This document shows positions 48,196 through 58,244 of a DNA stretch of 64,000 bases, one piece after another. The stretch spans positions 348,647 through 412,646 of the forward strand of contig NZ_LOFH01000004.1 of assembly GCF_001469215.1 (NCBI RefSeq). The letters are read 5' to 3'. A model generated the notes under the pieces. That model was not told where the DNA came from and did not search any database. It worked only from the letters and a program-made list of their open reading frames with translations. How positions within the stretch are numbered: position 1 is the first letter of the stretch; every line of letters starts with the position of its first letter. The position numbers and the translations under genes are program-made. The DNA comes from Pseudoalteromonas sp. H105 (GTDB taxonomy: Bacteria; Pseudomonadota; Gammaproteobacteria; Enterobacterales; Alteromonadaceae).

Positions 48196-49179
48196 CTACG
48201 AGAATTGGTCAAATAAACTGTCTGTACTTAACCCTTCATGCTGCAATATATCTTTTAGTCGACGCAATGCTTCTACTTGAATTTGTCTTACACGCTCACG
48301 TGTTAAGCCAATTTCACGACCCACATCTTCAAGTGTTGATGGTTCATAACCCAACAAACCAAAGCGTCGTGCTAATACTTCACGCTGTTTAGGGTTTAGC
48401 TCACCGAGCCAATCAACAATATGCTTATTGATGTCGTTATTTTGAACTTCACCTTCAGGGCTAAAACCTTTCTCATCGGCAATGATATCCAATAATGCTT
48501 TATCATTTTCGCCACCAATGGGTGTGTCTACCGACGTGATTTTTTCATTTAAACGTAGCATTTTGGTTACGTCTTCAACGGGTCTATCTAAGCATTCTGC
48601 TATTTCTTCAGCCGTTGGCTCATGGTCAAGTTTTTGTGTTAATTCACGCGCGGTACGAAGGTATACATTTAGTTCTTTAACAACATGAATTGGAAGACGA
48701 ATTGTACGTGTTTGATTCATGATAGCGCGTTCAATAGTCTGGCGTATCCACCACGTAGCGTAAGTTGAGAATCTAAAACCACGCTCTGGGTCAAATTTTT
48801 CAACAGCACGGATTAAACCTAGATTACCTTCTTCAATTAAATCTAATAACGCTAAACCTCGGTTATTATAACGGCGGGCAATTTTTACAACTAAACGAAG
48901 GTTGCTTTCAATCATACGTTTGCGGGAAGCTTCACAGCCTTTTAACGCTTTGCGGGCAAAAAATACTTCTTCTTCAGCACTCAATAATGGAGAAAAGCCA
49001 ATTTCACCTAAATATAATTGAGTGGCATCTAAGTTTTTAGTGACTTCCTCTTTCGCGAATATATCGTCTTCTTTATCAACTTCTTCTAATAATGTTTCTG
49101 TTGGCTCTTTTACCGTTACATCATCAAATTTATCGTCAACTGCGGATTTCGTTTTTTTTGCGTTTGCTGTGTTACCCAT
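48196..49179 (-). CDS. rpoS: RNA polymerase sigma factor RpoS
   Basis: 327 residues from the ATG at 49179, chosen because GAGGG lies just before it; the frame continues six codons further up. Region 1.2 [21 protein letters not shown], region 2 [38 protein letters not shown] and [19 protein letters not shown], and region 4 [19 protein letters not shown] are intact. It directs stationary-phase and general stress genes. It lies 57 bp after nlpD; in E. coli the main rpoS promoter is inside nlpD, and the same is likely here. Confidence 0.97.
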   Translation of the reverse strand: MGNTANAKKTKSAVDDKFDDVTVKEPTETLLEEVDKEDDIFAKEEVTKNLDATQLYLGEIGFSPLLSAEEEVFFARKALKGCEASRKRMIESNLRLVVKIARRYNNRGLALLDLIEEGNLGLIRAVEKFDPERGFRFSTYATWWIRQTIERAIMNQTRTIRLPIHVVKELNVYLRTARELTQKLDHEPTAEEIAECLDRPVEDVTKMLRLNEKITSVDTPIGGENDKALLDIIADEKGFSPEGEVQNNDINKHIVDWLGELNPKQREVLARRFGLLGYEPSTLEDVGREIGLTRERVRQIQVEALRRLKDILQHEGLSTDSLFDQFS

Positions 49180-49236
49180 TAGCGTACCCTCAAGCAAATA
49201 AGTGATTTTACAATCACTAGTGTCAATACCCGATAG

Positions 49237-50061
49237 CTAAGGCAAATACTTTTGTGGATTAACAGCTTTTCCTCTATAACGGATTTCAAAACGCAATGCC
49301 GTAACATCAGAATCAGAGCTGCCAATCTCTGCTATTTTTTGCCCTGCTTTCACATGCTGTTTTTCTTTAACTAACAACTTCGAATTATGTGCATAAGCAC
49401 TTAGGTAATCATCATTATGTTTCAGTATGATTAAATTACCGTAGCCACGAAGTGCGCTTCCTGCATAAACAACTGTCCCTTGTGCTGCAGCGAAAACAGA
49501 TGTACCTTTTTTATTGGCTATTTGTAGCCCTTTATAGCCATTTACTCTAGTAGAAAAACGTTGTGTCACTTTGCCATCTGCAGGCCAAGACCACTTAACT
49601 TTTTTTGAGTTAACATCACTAGAGTTGCTAACTTTTTTACTACCTTGTTTTTGAACATACTCTCGTTGTTTTGGCTGATCAAGCTCTTTCTTTAATTTTT
49701 TGTTATTTTTTTGTATTTCTTTTGTAGACTTTTTGCTCGAATTCGTATATTTTTTACGCTTTTTATTTTTTGTGGGTACAGGCTTTAGGTAAATTACTTG
49801 CCCTGGATGGATGGTATAAGGGGTTGGAATATCGTTGTTTTTTGCAAGTGAGCGGAAATCCTGTTGGGCACTAAACGCAATAGAGTACAGTGTATCTCCT
49901 TTTTCAACCGTATATTTATCACCAACTATATTTATTCTGCCAGTGTAAGGCGCAACCGTTGTATCTAAACTACTGACAGGCGCGGGCGCTTGCCTCGAAG
50001 CGCAACCACTGAGCAAAACACCCATAAATAAAACAACATAGCCTAGATAATATTTATTCAC
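49237..50061 (-). CDS. nlpD: NlpD, LysM/LytM lipoprotein, amidase activator
   Basis: 274 residues. Lipobox LLSGC gives lipidation at Cys19. A LysM domain (about 52-96, YTVEKGDTLYSIA...IHPGQVIYL) binds peptidoglycan, a Lys-rich linker follows, and the C-terminal LytM domain has GYGNLIILKHNDDYLSAYAHN. The usual metal-binding His and Asp of M23 peptidases are incomplete, as in NlpD generally, which activates AmiC rather than cutting cell wall itself. It precedes rpoS in the standard order. Confidence 0.93.
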   Translation of the reverse strand: MNKYYLGYVVLFMGVLLSGCASRQAPAPVSSLDTTVAPYTGRINIVGDKYTVEKGDTLYSIAFSAQQDFRSLAKNNDIPTPYTIHPGQVIYLKPVPTKNKKRKKYTNSSKKSTKEIQKNNKKLKKELDQPKQREYVQKQGSKKVSNSSDVNSKKVKWSWPADGKVTQRFSTRVNGYKGLQIANKKGTSVFAAAQGTVVYAGSALRGYGNLIILKHNDDYLSAYAHNSKLLVKEKQHVKAGQKIAEIGSSDSDVTALRFEIRYRGKAVNPQKYLP

Positions 50062-50102
50062 GGTGTTTTGCCCTCAATCCTTTAAACTGTCTCTTTTAGC
50101 GG

Positions 50103-50681
50103 TTAACGCAATAAAAAGTAAGCGACAACCACTAAAGCGACTAATCCCCAGCCAAGTGCTTCAACATATTGACGTAATTTTTGTTCCATTTTCACTCCAC
50201 CCCATTTCATCAGTGCTGCCACTAAAAAGAAACGCGCGCCTCTGCCAACGGCTGATGCAAGTAAAAATGGTAAAAATGCCATGTGTAACAGTCCCGCCCC
50301 AACTGTAAACACTTTATAGGGTATAGGTGAAAAACCCGCAATAAATACGACCCACACACCATAATTTTTAAACCACTCTAATGCGACATTAAACTTTTCC
50401 TGCCAACCCATTTGAGCAATCAGAGGCTCAACAACGGGTTCAAAGAGCCAAAAACCTAACAGATAACCTAAAACACCACCTATCACCGATGCAATCGTTG
50501 TAAAGCTTGCAAAGCGCCACGCTTTACTTGGCTGCGCAAGTGCCATAGGCGCTAACATTACATCTGGTGGGACCGGAAAAAAAACAGATTCAGCAAAACT
50601 CATACCTGCTAAATAACGTTCTGCGTGGCGATGCTTCGCCCACACTAAGGCCATATCGTATAACTTAGTAAACAATTTCAA
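50103..50681 (-). CDS. YqaA-family membrane protein (SNARE-associated/DedA-like)
   Basis: 192 residues with about four to five hydrophobic segments. FFPVPPDVMLAPMALAQPSKAWRFA and GYLLGFWLFEP with FSPIPYKVFTVGAGLLHM are DedA-superfamily wording (E/P-rich loop and F-x-P-x-P). Such proteins are thought to move lipids across the inner membrane. It lies between pcm and nlpD on the same strand, 9 and 41 bp from its neighbours, as in other Alteromonadales. Confidence 0.85.
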   Translation of the reverse strand: MKLFTKLYDMALVWAKHRHAERYLAGMSFAESVFFPVPPDVMLAPMALAQPSKAWRFASFTTIASVIGGVLGYLLGFWLFEPVVEPLIAQMGWQEKFNVALEWFKNYGVWVVFIAGFSPIPYKVFTVGAGLLHMAFLPFLLASAVGRGARFFLVAALMKWGGVKMEQKLRQYVEALGWGLVALVVVAYFLLR

Positions 50682-50690
50682 AGTGGTTTC

Positions 50691-51332
50691 CTATTCAATA
50701 TCACCAGGGACTAGTGGAACGAATCTCACTGGTGCAATTATGTGTTGAGTAAATTTATTATCTTTTCTAACAACCATAACAAGTTGCTGTTCTTCATTGC
50801 CAATCGGGGCAATCATCACGCCGCCATCGGCTAACTGATCAAGGAGCGCCTGAGGAACATGGGATGCTGCAGCCGTGACAATAATACCTTCAAATGGTGC
50901 TTGGGATTGCCAACCTTGCCAGCCATCACCGTGTTTCATCGTGACGTTGTACAGATCAAGGTTATGTAAACGGCGTTTAGCTTGCCATTGCAATGCTTTG
51001 ATACGTTCAACAGAGCAAACTGTAGTGAACGTTTTAGCAAGTACAGCGGTTTGGTAGCCTGATCCTGTCCCAATTTCGAGCACTTTATCACGAACCCCAG
51101 CCAATCGCAGTAGCTCAGTCATTCGCGCAACTATATACGGTTGTGAAATCGTTTGGCCTTGGCCAATAGGAAGTGCTGTATTTTGATAGGCTTTATGTTT
51201 AAGCACGTCATCAATAAACATGTGGCGCGGTATTGTAGCAATTGCATTAAGCACCAACTCATCTTCGACACCTTCTCGTGCGAGCAACTCAGCCAAAGCC
51301 TGGGCGCTACGAGTATAATTAGACAGCACCAT
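50691..51332 (-). CDS. pcm: protein-L-isoaspartate O-methyltransferase
   Basis: 213 residues from the ATG at 51332, which follows a strong GGAGGTCA ribosome binding site inside the end of surE. The SAM-binding motif is [16 protein letters not shown], and [19 protein letters not shown] is the family signature. The enzyme methylates damaged isoaspartyl residues to start repair. It overlaps surE by 14 bp, so the two are translationally coupled. Confidence 0.95.
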   Translation of the reverse strand: MVLSNYTRSAQALAELLAREGVEDELVLNAIATIPRHMFIDDVLKHKAYQNTALPIGQGQTISQPYIVARMTELLRLAGVRDKVLEIGTGSGYQTAVLAKTFTTVCSVERIKALQWQAKRRLHNLDLYNVTMKHGDGWQGWQSQAPFEGIIVTAAASHVPQALLDQLADGGVMIAPIGNEEQQLVMVVRKDNKFTQHIIAPVRFVPLVPGDIE

Positions 51333-52083
51333 TGACCTCCATCGTTTTGAGCCAATCACCCACCGCTTGTAAGCTTTCTTTCGCTGTCATATCAACACTC
51401 AAAGGCGTAACCGATGCAAAACCATTATTGATTGCATGAAAATCAGTCCCTTCACCGGCATCACTCTCTGCACCTAGCGTGCCGTACCAATATATATCAC
51501 GTCCCCATGGATCTTGCTGCTTCGTCATGGTTTCGGCTTTATGACGTGCACCCAAGCGGGTCACTTGCACGCCTTTTAGTTCGCTCAAGGGAACATCAGG
51601 TACATTAATATTTATAATTTGATCTTTTGGTAACGGATGAGACGCCAATTCTTTAATGATGCTCACGGTCACCGCCGCGGCTGTTTCAAAGTGGTTACCT
51701 TCTTTAGAGCACAGTGATACTGCAACCGCAGGCAAACCTAAATGCCGCCCTTCCGTTGCCGCCGCAACCGTGCCTGAATACAAGGTGTCATCACCTAAAT
51801 TAGCCCCATGGTTTATCCCCGCAACGACGAGATCGGGCTTTTTATTAAGTAACTCGTTAACACCTAAATGCACACAATCAGTGGGCGTACCATTAACTGA
51901 AATAAATCCATTTTCAAGTGTTGTTGCACGCAGTGGGTTCATTAAAGTAAGTGAATTACTTGCCCCACTACAATTTCGGTCAGGTGCTACGAGAGTCACC
52001 TCTGCAATGTGAGATAACGCTTGATAAAGGACCGCTATCCCCTTGGCATTTACGCCATCATCATTACTTAATAATATCTTCAT
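51319..52083 (-). CDS. surE: 5'/3'-nucleotidase SurE
   Basis: 254 residues. [16 protein letters not shown] supplies the metal-binding Asp pair, and NRSASSN-type SGASNSLTL and [23 protein letters not shown] complete the site. SurE removes phosphate from nucleoside monophosphates and helps stationary-phase survival. Its ATG immediately follows the truD stop. Confidence 0.96.
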   Translation of the reverse strand: MKILLSNDDGVNAKGIAVLYQALSHIAEVTLVAPDRNCSGASNSLTLMNPLRATTLENGFISVNGTPTDCVHLGVNELLNKKPDLVVAGINHGANLGDDTLYSGTVAAATEGRHLGLPAVAVSLCSKEGNHFETAAAVTVSIIKELASHPLPKDQIININVPDVPLSELKGVQVTRLGARHKAETMTKQQDPWGRDIYWYGTLGAESDAGEGTDFHAINNGFASVTPLSVDMTAKESLQAVGDWLKTMEVNGAV

Positions 52084-53112
52084 TTAAGCTTCCTTTTCTT
52101 TATGAACCCGAGGGCTTGCATCGGAGTAATCCACCAGCTCACGAAGTAGCGCTGTTGCAAACGTCCCTTTAGGTAACCCAAAACTTAACTTAATAGTGCG
52201 CTCATCGAGCGTTTCAACAGCCAAATCCTGCGGTATTAAACGTAACATTCTGCGCTCATTTTTAAGCCCTAACTCACCAAGCCCATCACACCACTCTTGG
52301 TAAGGTTCTAGCCATGTTTTTTCTTGCGTTGTTAAACCTTTTTCGCTTTTACCCACCATCGGGGCCGACATCATAATATCGCCAGAAGCAAGTCTTGCAA
52401 TATTCTCATCGCTGATTGCATCTTCAAAAAACGCATTACTGCCGCTTAGCATAAATACCTCACGGTGCATTGTTTTAGCTAAACCATGCTCAGCAACACG
52501 TAGATTGACAATTTGGTTAAACACATGTGACCGCGCAGCGGAAATAATTAACCCACGTAATTTTTTATCGCGAATGCGCTCGCCTGCAAACATACGCTTT
52601 GCCATTTCAAGATTATGACCATCGTGACCAAAACGTTGCTCACCAAAGTAATTAGGCACACCAGCACGCACTGCGTTAATACGACATAAAATATCAAGAG
52701 GCTGCGTAACATTACGCAGGGTAATGGTAAATTTATTGCCTTTATGGCACCCCGTGCGCAATTTACGGTTATGGCGTTGCTGCGAAATAATAAACACAGA
52801 CTCACTGTTAAGCTCGGTAAAGTCGATTTCTTTTTTAATTGGCACAGGCACACTAAACCACTGGCTACAGACACCATGACGGTCTTTCATACCAGCGTAG
52901 CTTACATCGCGCGGTGAAATGCCCGCTTTTTGCGCCAATAACTTAGCCACATACTGTGTATTTTCGCCTTTTTTCACGACTTGCAAACACACATGCTCGC
53001 CGCTGCCAGTAAATTCAATACCTAAGTCTTCATCTACCATGAAATCTTCGGCAGTGGTTTTAAAATCAGCCTTAGATAACGGTTTACCGTATAAGTAGTT
53101 TAAATCACTCAT
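52084..53112 (-). CDS. truD: tRNA pseudouridine(13) synthase TruD
   Basis: 342 residues. The catalytic Asp is in [17 protein letters not shown], and [18 protein letters not shown] and [12 protein letters not shown] are TruD segments; the insertion domain is of normal size. It makes pseudouridine 13 in tRNA(Glu). Its start overlaps the ispF stop by four bases. Confidence 0.96.
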   Translation of the reverse strand: MSDLNYLYGKPLSKADFKTTAEDFMVDEDLGIEFTGSGEHVCLQVVKKGENTQYVAKLLAQKAGISPRDVSYAGMKDRHGVCSQWFSVPVPIKKEIDFTELNSESVFIISQQRHNRKLRTGCHKGNKFTITLRNVTQPLDILCRINAVRAGVPNYFGEQRFGHDGHNLEMAKRMFAGERIRDKKLRGLIISAARSHVFNQIVNLRVAEHGLAKTMHREVFMLSGSNAFFEDAISDENIARLASGDIMMSAPMVGKSEKGLTTQEKTWLEPYQEWCDGLGELGLKNERRMLRLIPQDLAVETLDERTIKLSFGLPKGTFATALLRELVDYSDASPRVHKEKEA

Positions 53113-53591
53113 ACTGACGCTTTACTCATGATCACAACAGCATGACTTGATATACCTTCTTTACGCCCTTCAAATCCGAGCTTTTCAGTGGTGGTCGCTT
53201 TTACATTCACTTGGCTAATCTCTGCGTTTAAATCAGCCGCTAAGTTTTTACGCATAGCTTGGATATGTGGCAGCATTTTAGGCGCTTGAGCTACAATCGT
53301 CACGTCAGCATTACCAAGCACATAACCTTGTTGTTTAGCCAAATCAACTACATGGCGTAATAAAATACGGCTATCAATATTTTCGTATTCACTGGCAGTA
53401 TCGGGAAAGTGCTTGCCAATATCACCCATTGCAAGCGAACCTAAAATGGCATCACATAATGCATGAATAGCAACGTCACCATCTGAATGTGCTAAAAACC
53501 CTTGAGGATATTCAATCTTTTCCCCACAAATCGTTAATGGGCCTTCGCCGCCAAACTTATGAACATCAAAGCCGTGGCCAATTCTAATCAT
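53109..53591 (-). CDS. ispF: 2-C-methyl-D-erythritol 2,4-cyclodiphosphate synthase
   Basis: 160 residues. The zinc site is GHGFDVHKF with His in [31 protein letters not shown]; the CDP pocket ends [18 protein letters not shown]. It makes the cyclic intermediate of the MEP isoprenoid pathway. It overlaps ispD and truD by four bases each. Confidence 0.97.
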   Translation of the reverse strand: MIRIGHGFDVHKFGGEGPLTICGEKIEYPQGFLAHSDGDVAIHALCDAILGSLAMGDIGKHFPDTASEYENIDSRILLRHVVDLAKQQGYVLGNADVTIVAQAPKMLPHIQAMRKNLAADLNAEISQVNVKATTTEKLGFEGRKEGISSHAVVIMSKASV

Positions 53592-54289
53592 GATGCGTTC
53601 TCACTGTATTGTTTTTGAAGTAAAAAGTGGGCTAAATCTAAATCTTCTGGTGTGGTTATTTTTATATTATCGCTGCGACCTGCAACCAATTTAACCGGTT
53701 TATTAGCCCACTCAATGGCTGATGCCTCATCAGTAATTGCAATCTGCTGAGCCAATGCACCTGTTAAGGCTTCCGTTAAATCGGTGTACTTAAAAAGCTG
53801 TGGCGTTAATGCTTGCCATAAATCATCCCGCGGCACTGTTTGTTTGCTGTGAGTATGGCCGCGTTTTATGGTGTCTTTTACTTTAGCGGCGAGAATACCG
53901 CCCTCACCTGCATGTACGCATTGCTCTATTAAATTATTAATATCGCTAATATCAACCAAGGGTCTTGCAGCATCATGCACCAGCACCCAATCAGGTGGCG
54001 AGTCAGCAAGTGCTAACAAACCGCTTAAAACTGAATCAGCGCGTTCTTTACCACCGCTAGCACGTATAACTCTGCTATCTATAGTAGGTAACTGTGCATA
54101 AAATGGGTCATCATCGCTTACAGCTACCACGATATGAGTAAGCTGTGAAATAGCAGCAAGCTTAGTCAGTGTGTGCTCTAAAATAGTTTTACCCGCTAAC
54201 GTTATATATTGTTTTGGTGCAGTATGTTGCATACGGCTACCAACCCCTGCGGCAGGTACAACAGCGGCTATTGAGTATTTATTAGTCAT
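53588..54289 (-). CDS. ispD: 2-C-methyl-D-erythritol 4-phosphate cytidylyltransferase
   Basis: 233 residues from the ATG at 54289 ([20 protein letters not shown]); the upstream extension of 13 codons lies within fts[14 protein letters not shown] binds [15 protein letters not shown] is the catalytic loop and [15 protein letters not shown] the end. It joins CMP to methylerythritol phosphate. It overlaps ftsB by eight bases. Confidence 0.96.
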   Translation of the reverse strand: MTNKYSIAAVVPAAGVGSRMQHTAPKQYITLAGKTILEHTLTKLAAISQLTHIVVAVSDDDPFYAQLPTIDSRVIRASGGKERADSVLSGLLALADSPPDWVLVHDAARPLVDISDINNLIEQCVHAGEGGILAAKVKDTIKRGHTHSKQTVPRDDLWQALTPQLFKYTDLTEALTGALAQQIAITDEASAIEWANKPVKLVAGRSDNIKITTPEDLDLAHFLLQKQYSENAS

Positions 54290-54569
54290 TGTATTGCTGC
54301 CCGGGTAAAACACGTATAAATGTTTCACCGGGTTTTATCATTCCTAATTCGTTACGAGCGCGCTCTTCAACGCCCTCTTGGCCAAGCTTTAAATCTTCGA
54401 TATCGGCTTTAAGTACTTTATTGCGCTTGATTAAATTGGCATTGGTTTCTTGATGGGAGTTAACCGCAGTTTTCAAACGACTATAATCTTGCACACCATT
54501 GTGGCCAAACCACAATTTATATTGCACAAACAGTGCTAAACACAGTAATAAAAATTGAAACAATCGCAT
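54282..54569 (-). CDS. ftsB: cell division protein FtsB
   Basis: 95 residues: one N-terminal membrane helix (FQFLLLCLALFVQYKLWFG) then a periplasmic coiled coil (LIKRNKVLKADIEDLKLGQEGVEERARNELGMI) ending in a short tail. This is the FtsB pattern; it joins FtsL and FtsQ at the septum. It begins the ftsB-ispD-ispF-truD-surE-pcm operon. Confidence 0.93.
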   Translation of the reverse strand: MRLFQFLLLCLALFVQYKLWFGHNGVQDYSRLKTAVNSHQETNANLIKRNKVLKADIEDLKLGQEGVEERARNELGMIKPGETFIRVLPGQQYND

Positions 54570-54640
54570 GAAATACTCCTTGAACGTTGCTCTTCCAGTA
54601 TAAATTTAAATGCTCACAATAAGGCTACTGGTTATAATCG

Positions 54641-55258
54641 TTAAGAACACAAAGGTCGCTTTAAGTTTCGCCAATTAATATTACTCGCAAGCAACATTTC
54701 TCTCAGTGACAAAATACGCGGTGTACTGCGTTTAGAAAAACGCCACTGGTGGCCACAACAAGCAGCCGTCATGGTTGCCTTACTTGGCTTTAGCAACACC
54801 GTATTTTGGCCTTCTAAACCTCGCCCCTGGTAATCAAACCAACCGTGTTCATTACAATGAAGTTTATTGTCGCTTACTTGGTCGATGCTGTCTATTGCAA
54901 CCCGAGTGAGATTAGTGTTATTAACTAATAACGGCACAATTAAACCTAGTTTTTTATTGAGAGAGTAGAAATCTGCAAGGTCATTTTGAGTTGGCGGCTT
55001 GGCTTTTTGCTTATCAAGCCAACTGCCATTTTGTGGATCGAGTACAAAAGGGGCCGTACCATTGACCACACGCGTGGCCGCGCGTTCTATGTAATAAGGT
55101 AAGCTTTTTAAAATAGCACGCAGCCGCTGCTCACTTGGCTCAGTTACTAAACGCGCAATTTCCCTTGCATAAAAGGCATTACACAGTTGGGCATAAAGCA
55201 CTCGTTGTGCATCAGATTGCCAAATATTCGTTTGCTGATGGGGCTCGCTCGCAGTCAA
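54641..55258 (-). CDS. conserved hypothetical protein, unknown function
   Basis: 205 residues, no signal peptide or membrane segment, so probably cytoplasmic. Notable features are a helical N-terminal half with NAFYAREIARLVTEP, the segment FDYQGRGLEGQNTVLLKPSKATMTAACCGHQW with two adjacent cysteines and a following His, and a basic C-terminus. The shape is of a complete gene rather than a fragment. It lies 71 bp upstream of ftsB on the same strand but is separated from it by a promoter-sized gap. I do not recognise a family. Confidence 0.6.
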   Translation of the reverse strand: MTASEPHQQTNIWQSDAQRVLYAQLCNAFYAREIARLVTEPSEQRLRAILKSLPYYIERAATRVVNGTAPFVLDPQNGSWLDKQKAKPPTQNDLADFYSLNKKLGLIVPLLVNNTNLTRVAIDSIDQVSDNKLHCNEHGWFDYQGRGLEGQNTVLLKPSKATMTAACCGHQWRFSKRSTPRILSLREMLLASNINWRNLKRPLCS

Positions 55259-55322
55259 CGTATCTACTCAAAAACACTTAGTTACGTATTTTATAGCATA
55301 GTATTGACTGCTTTTTAAGCGC

Positions 55323-55799
55323 CTAAGCGGGCTTATTACCCAGCTTTGCATCCCCATTTTCTAAAAACTGCGCCACTGCATCACGCTTTTTACCCAGCAA
55401 TAAACTACCATCCGCTAAAAACATGAAGTTTTGCCAATTACGCTTAAACACATCAAAACTTGTTTCGATGATGTTATCGCGTGCGATACAAAAATACACG
55501 GTTGTGTTCGCTTGCCAATCTAGATGGGCTAATATGGCCTCTGGGGGTAACGCTTCGCCCTCTTCCCAAGCATCTTCCCAACGAACGGTTTCAGTAAAGC
55601 TTTCTTCTTTGCCGCACCAATCTGTTTTATCAAAAAAATCGGGATGGTCATGTTCCTTACTCACCATGGTACTCCACAAGACAGCAGCGCGGTCATGACT
55701 CATTGGCTTAATTAAAGCAAGGTCTTGCTCAGAAACGGGGGCGTCTTGATGACGAAAAACCCAGGCTTTTTTGTAATCATTTAACGAAATATAGTTCAT
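55323..55799 (-). CDS. DUF2947 family protein
   Basis: 158 residues from the ATG at 55799 (MNYISLNDYKKAWVF); an earlier in-frame start would add 16 codons but lacks a ribosome binding site. KAWVFRHQDAPVSEQDLALIKPMSHDRAAVLWSTMVS and the Trp-rich WEDAWEEGEALPPEAILAHL match the DUF2947 family as remembered. Acidic, soluble, function unknown. It faces the DUF1653 gene, 59 bp apart. Confidence 0.7.
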   Translation of the reverse strand: MNYISLNDYKKAWVFRHQDAPVSEQDLALIKPMSHDRAAVLWSTMVSKEHDHPDFFDKTDWCGKEESFTETVRWEDAWEEGEALPPEAILAHLDWQANTTVYFCIARDNIIETSFDVFKRNWQNFMFLADGSLLLGKKRDAVAQFLENGDAKLGNKPA

Positions 55800-55858
55800 A
55801 GTATTGGCAAATTGGTTAGCATTAAAAGTGCGACACAAATTATACAAGAGATCAAAAC

Positions 55859-56098
55859 ATGACTACAGCAATAAAACCACATCCCCTCAAATCAGGCATA
55901 TACCAACACTACAAAGGCCCACAATACAAAGTGTTTTATGTCGCCACGCACAGCGAAACGCAAGAGCCGCTCGTGATATACCAAGCATTATATGGTGAGC
56001 ATGGCATGTGGGCACGGCCACTGAGCATGTTTTTAGAAACCGTAGAAAAAGACGGCCAAACCATCCCCCGCTTTGCATATCTTGGCGATGCCACTTAG
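55859..56098 (+). CDS. DUF1653 domain protein
   Basis: 79 residues. GIYQHYKGPQYKVFYVATHSETQEPLVIYQALYGEHGMWARPLSMFLETVE is a full DUF1653 domain, a small beta-rich fold of unknown function. It lies 51 bp before the MoxR gene on the same strand and may be the first gene of a three-gene unit with MoxR and the VWA protein. Confidence 0.88.
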   Translation: MTTAIKPHPLKSGIYQHYKGPQYKVFYVATHSETQEPLVIYQALYGEHGMWARPLSMFLETVEKDGQTIPRFAYLGDAT

Positions 56099-56149
56099 AT
56101 ATGGCATCATGGCGAACATCATTACTGCTCAGACCAGATAGGTATTTAC

Positions 56150-56998
56150 GTGCAATTTAATTCTACAGATAACTACATCGCAAGTAACTCGTTAAAACAA
56201 GCGGTGAATGCGGCAATTTTGCTAGAAAAGCCACTATTAATAAAAGGCGAACCTGGCACAGGTAAAACAATGCTGGCCGAAGAGCTGGCAAAAAGTTTAG
56301 ATACCACGCTTATTCAATGGCACATTAAATCAACCACCAAAGCGCAGCAAGGCTTATATGAATACGATGCGGTTTCACGCCTACGTGATAGCCAGCTTGG
56401 TGATGAGCGTGTGCACGACATCGGCAATTACATTGTTAAAGGCAAACTTTGGCAAGCCTTTACCTACGGCGAAGAGAATAATAAACGCCCAGTATTATTG
56501 ATTGATGAAATAGACAAAGCCGACATCGAGTTCCCAAACGATTTATTACTAGAGCTGGATAAAATGGAGTTTCATGTTTATGAAACTGGCGAGCGCGTCG
56601 TTGCAAAACAGCGCCCTATTGTGATCATCACCTCAAATAACGAAAAAGAACTGCCTGATGCCTTCTTACGCCGCTGCTTTTTCCACTACATTGACTTTCC
56701 ATCAAGCGACGAAATGCAGCAAATTGTTGATGTGCATCACCCCGATGTAAAACAAGATTTAGTACGCCAAGCGCTCGAAGTGTTTTTTGGCCTACGTGAA
56801 GTCAACGGCATTAAGAAAAAGCCATCTACCAGCGAGCTACTTGATTGGCTTAAACTTTTAATGGCCGAAGACATCGACGCTAAAACCTTGCACGACAAAA
56901 GCCAAAAAGGCGGCCTAATGCCGATGTTTGGTGCGCTTTTAAAGAACGAGCAAGACATCAGCTTAATCGAAAAACTTGCCTTTATGAGCCGCCGTTAA
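56150..56998 (+). CDS. MoxR-family AAA+ ATPase
   Basis: 282 residues, starting at GTG. Walker A GEPGTGKTMLAEELAKSL, Walker B VLLIDEIDKADIEFPNDLLLELD, sensor 1 ITSNNEKELPDAFLRRCFF with the arginine finger. The C-terminal lid is short. MoxR ATPases work with a VWA protein as chaperones that load metals or mature enzyme complexes. The VWA partner starts one base after its stop. Confidence 0.92.
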   Translation: MQFNSTDNYIASNSLKQAVNAAILLEKPLLIKGEPGTGKTMLAEELAKSLDTTLIQWHIKSTTKAQQGLYEYDAVSRLRDSQLGDERVHDIGNYIVKGKLWQAFTYGEENNKRPVLLIDEIDKADIEFPNDLLLELDKMEFHVYETGERVVAKQRPIVIITSNNEKELPDAFLRRCFFHYIDFPSSDEMQQIVDVHHPDVKQDLVRQALEVFFGLREVNGIKKKPSTSELLDWLKLLMAEDIDAKTLHDKSQKGGLMPMFGALLKNEQDISLIEKLAFMSRR

Positions 56999-56999
56999 G

Positions 57000-58187
57000 A
57001 TGTTGATTGCGTTTTTCTTCAAACTGCGTGAATACCGCTTACCGGTGAGCATGCGTGAGCTGCTTGATTTAATCAACGCGCTAAAAAAAGGCGCGGTATT
57101 TGCCGATATCGACGGGTTTTACTATTTAGCCCGTACCATTATGGTTAAAGACGAAACCCACTTTGACCGTTTTGATAAAGCCTTTGCTGATTACTTTAGC
57201 GGCATTGCCGATCTCGACCTACTCGAAAGCTTAAAACAGCAACATGATTTACCTGATGACTGGCTGCGTAAAGAGTTTGAAAAACACCTAACCGATGAAG
57301 AAAAAGCCCAGCTTAAAGCCATGGGCGGCCTTGATGAGTTAATGAAAACCCTGAAAGAGCGCCTAGAAGAACAACAAAAACGCCACGCTGGCGGTAACAA
57401 ATGGGTCGGCACCGGTGGTACATCCCCCTTTGGCGCCTATGGCTATAACCCTGAGGGCGTGCGCATAGGTCAAGACGGCAACCGTAACCGCCGCGCTGTA
57501 AAAGTGTGGGACAAGCGCGAATACAAAAACCTCGATTCAGATCGCGAAATTGGCTCACGCACCATAAAGCTTGCGCTTAAAAAACTACGTAAATTTGCCC
57601 GCACTGGCGCAAGTGACACGTTAGATTTAAACGAAACTATTCGTGCAACGGCCAAACAAGGCGGCATGCTGGATGTAAAAATGGCACCTGAGCGCCACAA
57701 TGCGGTAAAAGTGTTAATGCTGTTTGATATCGGCGGCTCAATGGATGATTACATTCACACCTGCGAAGAACTGTTCAGCGCTGCCCACAGTGAGTTTAAA
57801 CACTTAGAGTTTTACTACTTTCATAACTGCTTATACGAACATGTTTGGCAAGATAACCAACGCCGCCATGCAAACGTTATCGACACCATGGCGTTAATTA
57901 ACAAGTTCACCAGCGACTACAAAGTGATATTTGTTGGCGACGCCACCATGGGCCCCTATGAAATCGCCTACCCCGGCGGCTCTGTAGAGCACTACAACGA
58001 AGAGCCCGGCAGTGCCTGGTTAAACCGCATCACCAACCACTTTGATAAAGTCGCGTGGCTCAACCCACAACCCGTTGAACACTGGCGTTACTATCAATCC
58101 ATTGATTTTATAAAGCAGCTAATGGACAACCGCATGTACCCGCTGAGTTTAGATGGCATTAGTAATGCGATAAGGGAGTTGAGTTAA
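57000..58187 (+). CDS. VWA domain protein (CoxE-like), partner of MoxR
   Basis: 395 residues. The N-terminal part is helical (LIAFFFKLREYRLPVSMRELLDLINAL), a Gly-rich middle (GGNKWVGTGGTSPFGAYGYNPEGVRIG) follows, and a C-terminal VWA domain carries the MIDAS sequence LMLFDIGGSMDDYI and the second metal segment VGDATMGPYE. The form Asp-x-Gly-x-Ser is common in CoxE-type proteins. Gene coupling with MoxR is one base. The client complex is not encoded nearby, so the target is unknown. Confidence 0.88.
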   Translation: MLIAFFFKLREYRLPVSMRELLDLINALKKGAVFADIDGFYYLARTIMVKDETHFDRFDKAFADYFSGIADLDLLESLKQQHDLPDDWLRKEFEKHLTDEEKAQLKAMGGLDELMKTLKERLEEQQKRHAGGNKWVGTGGTSPFGAYGYNPEGVRIGQDGNRNRRAVKVWDKREYKNLDSDREIGSRTIKLALKKLRKFARTGASDTLDLNETIRATAKQGGMLDVKMAPERHNAVKVLMLFDIGGSMDDYIHTCEELFSAAHSEFKHLEFYYFHNCLYEHVWQDNQRRHANVIDTMALINKFTSDYKVIFVGDATMGPYEIAYPGGSVEHYNEEPGSAWLNRITNHFDKVAWLNPQPVEHWRYYQSIDFIKQLMDNRMYPLSLDGISNAIRELS

Positions 58188-58244
58188 TCGCTCCCTACAA
58201 GTTTAGGCGCTGAGACCTAAAATTAGCGCCTTGTGTTTAAAAGG

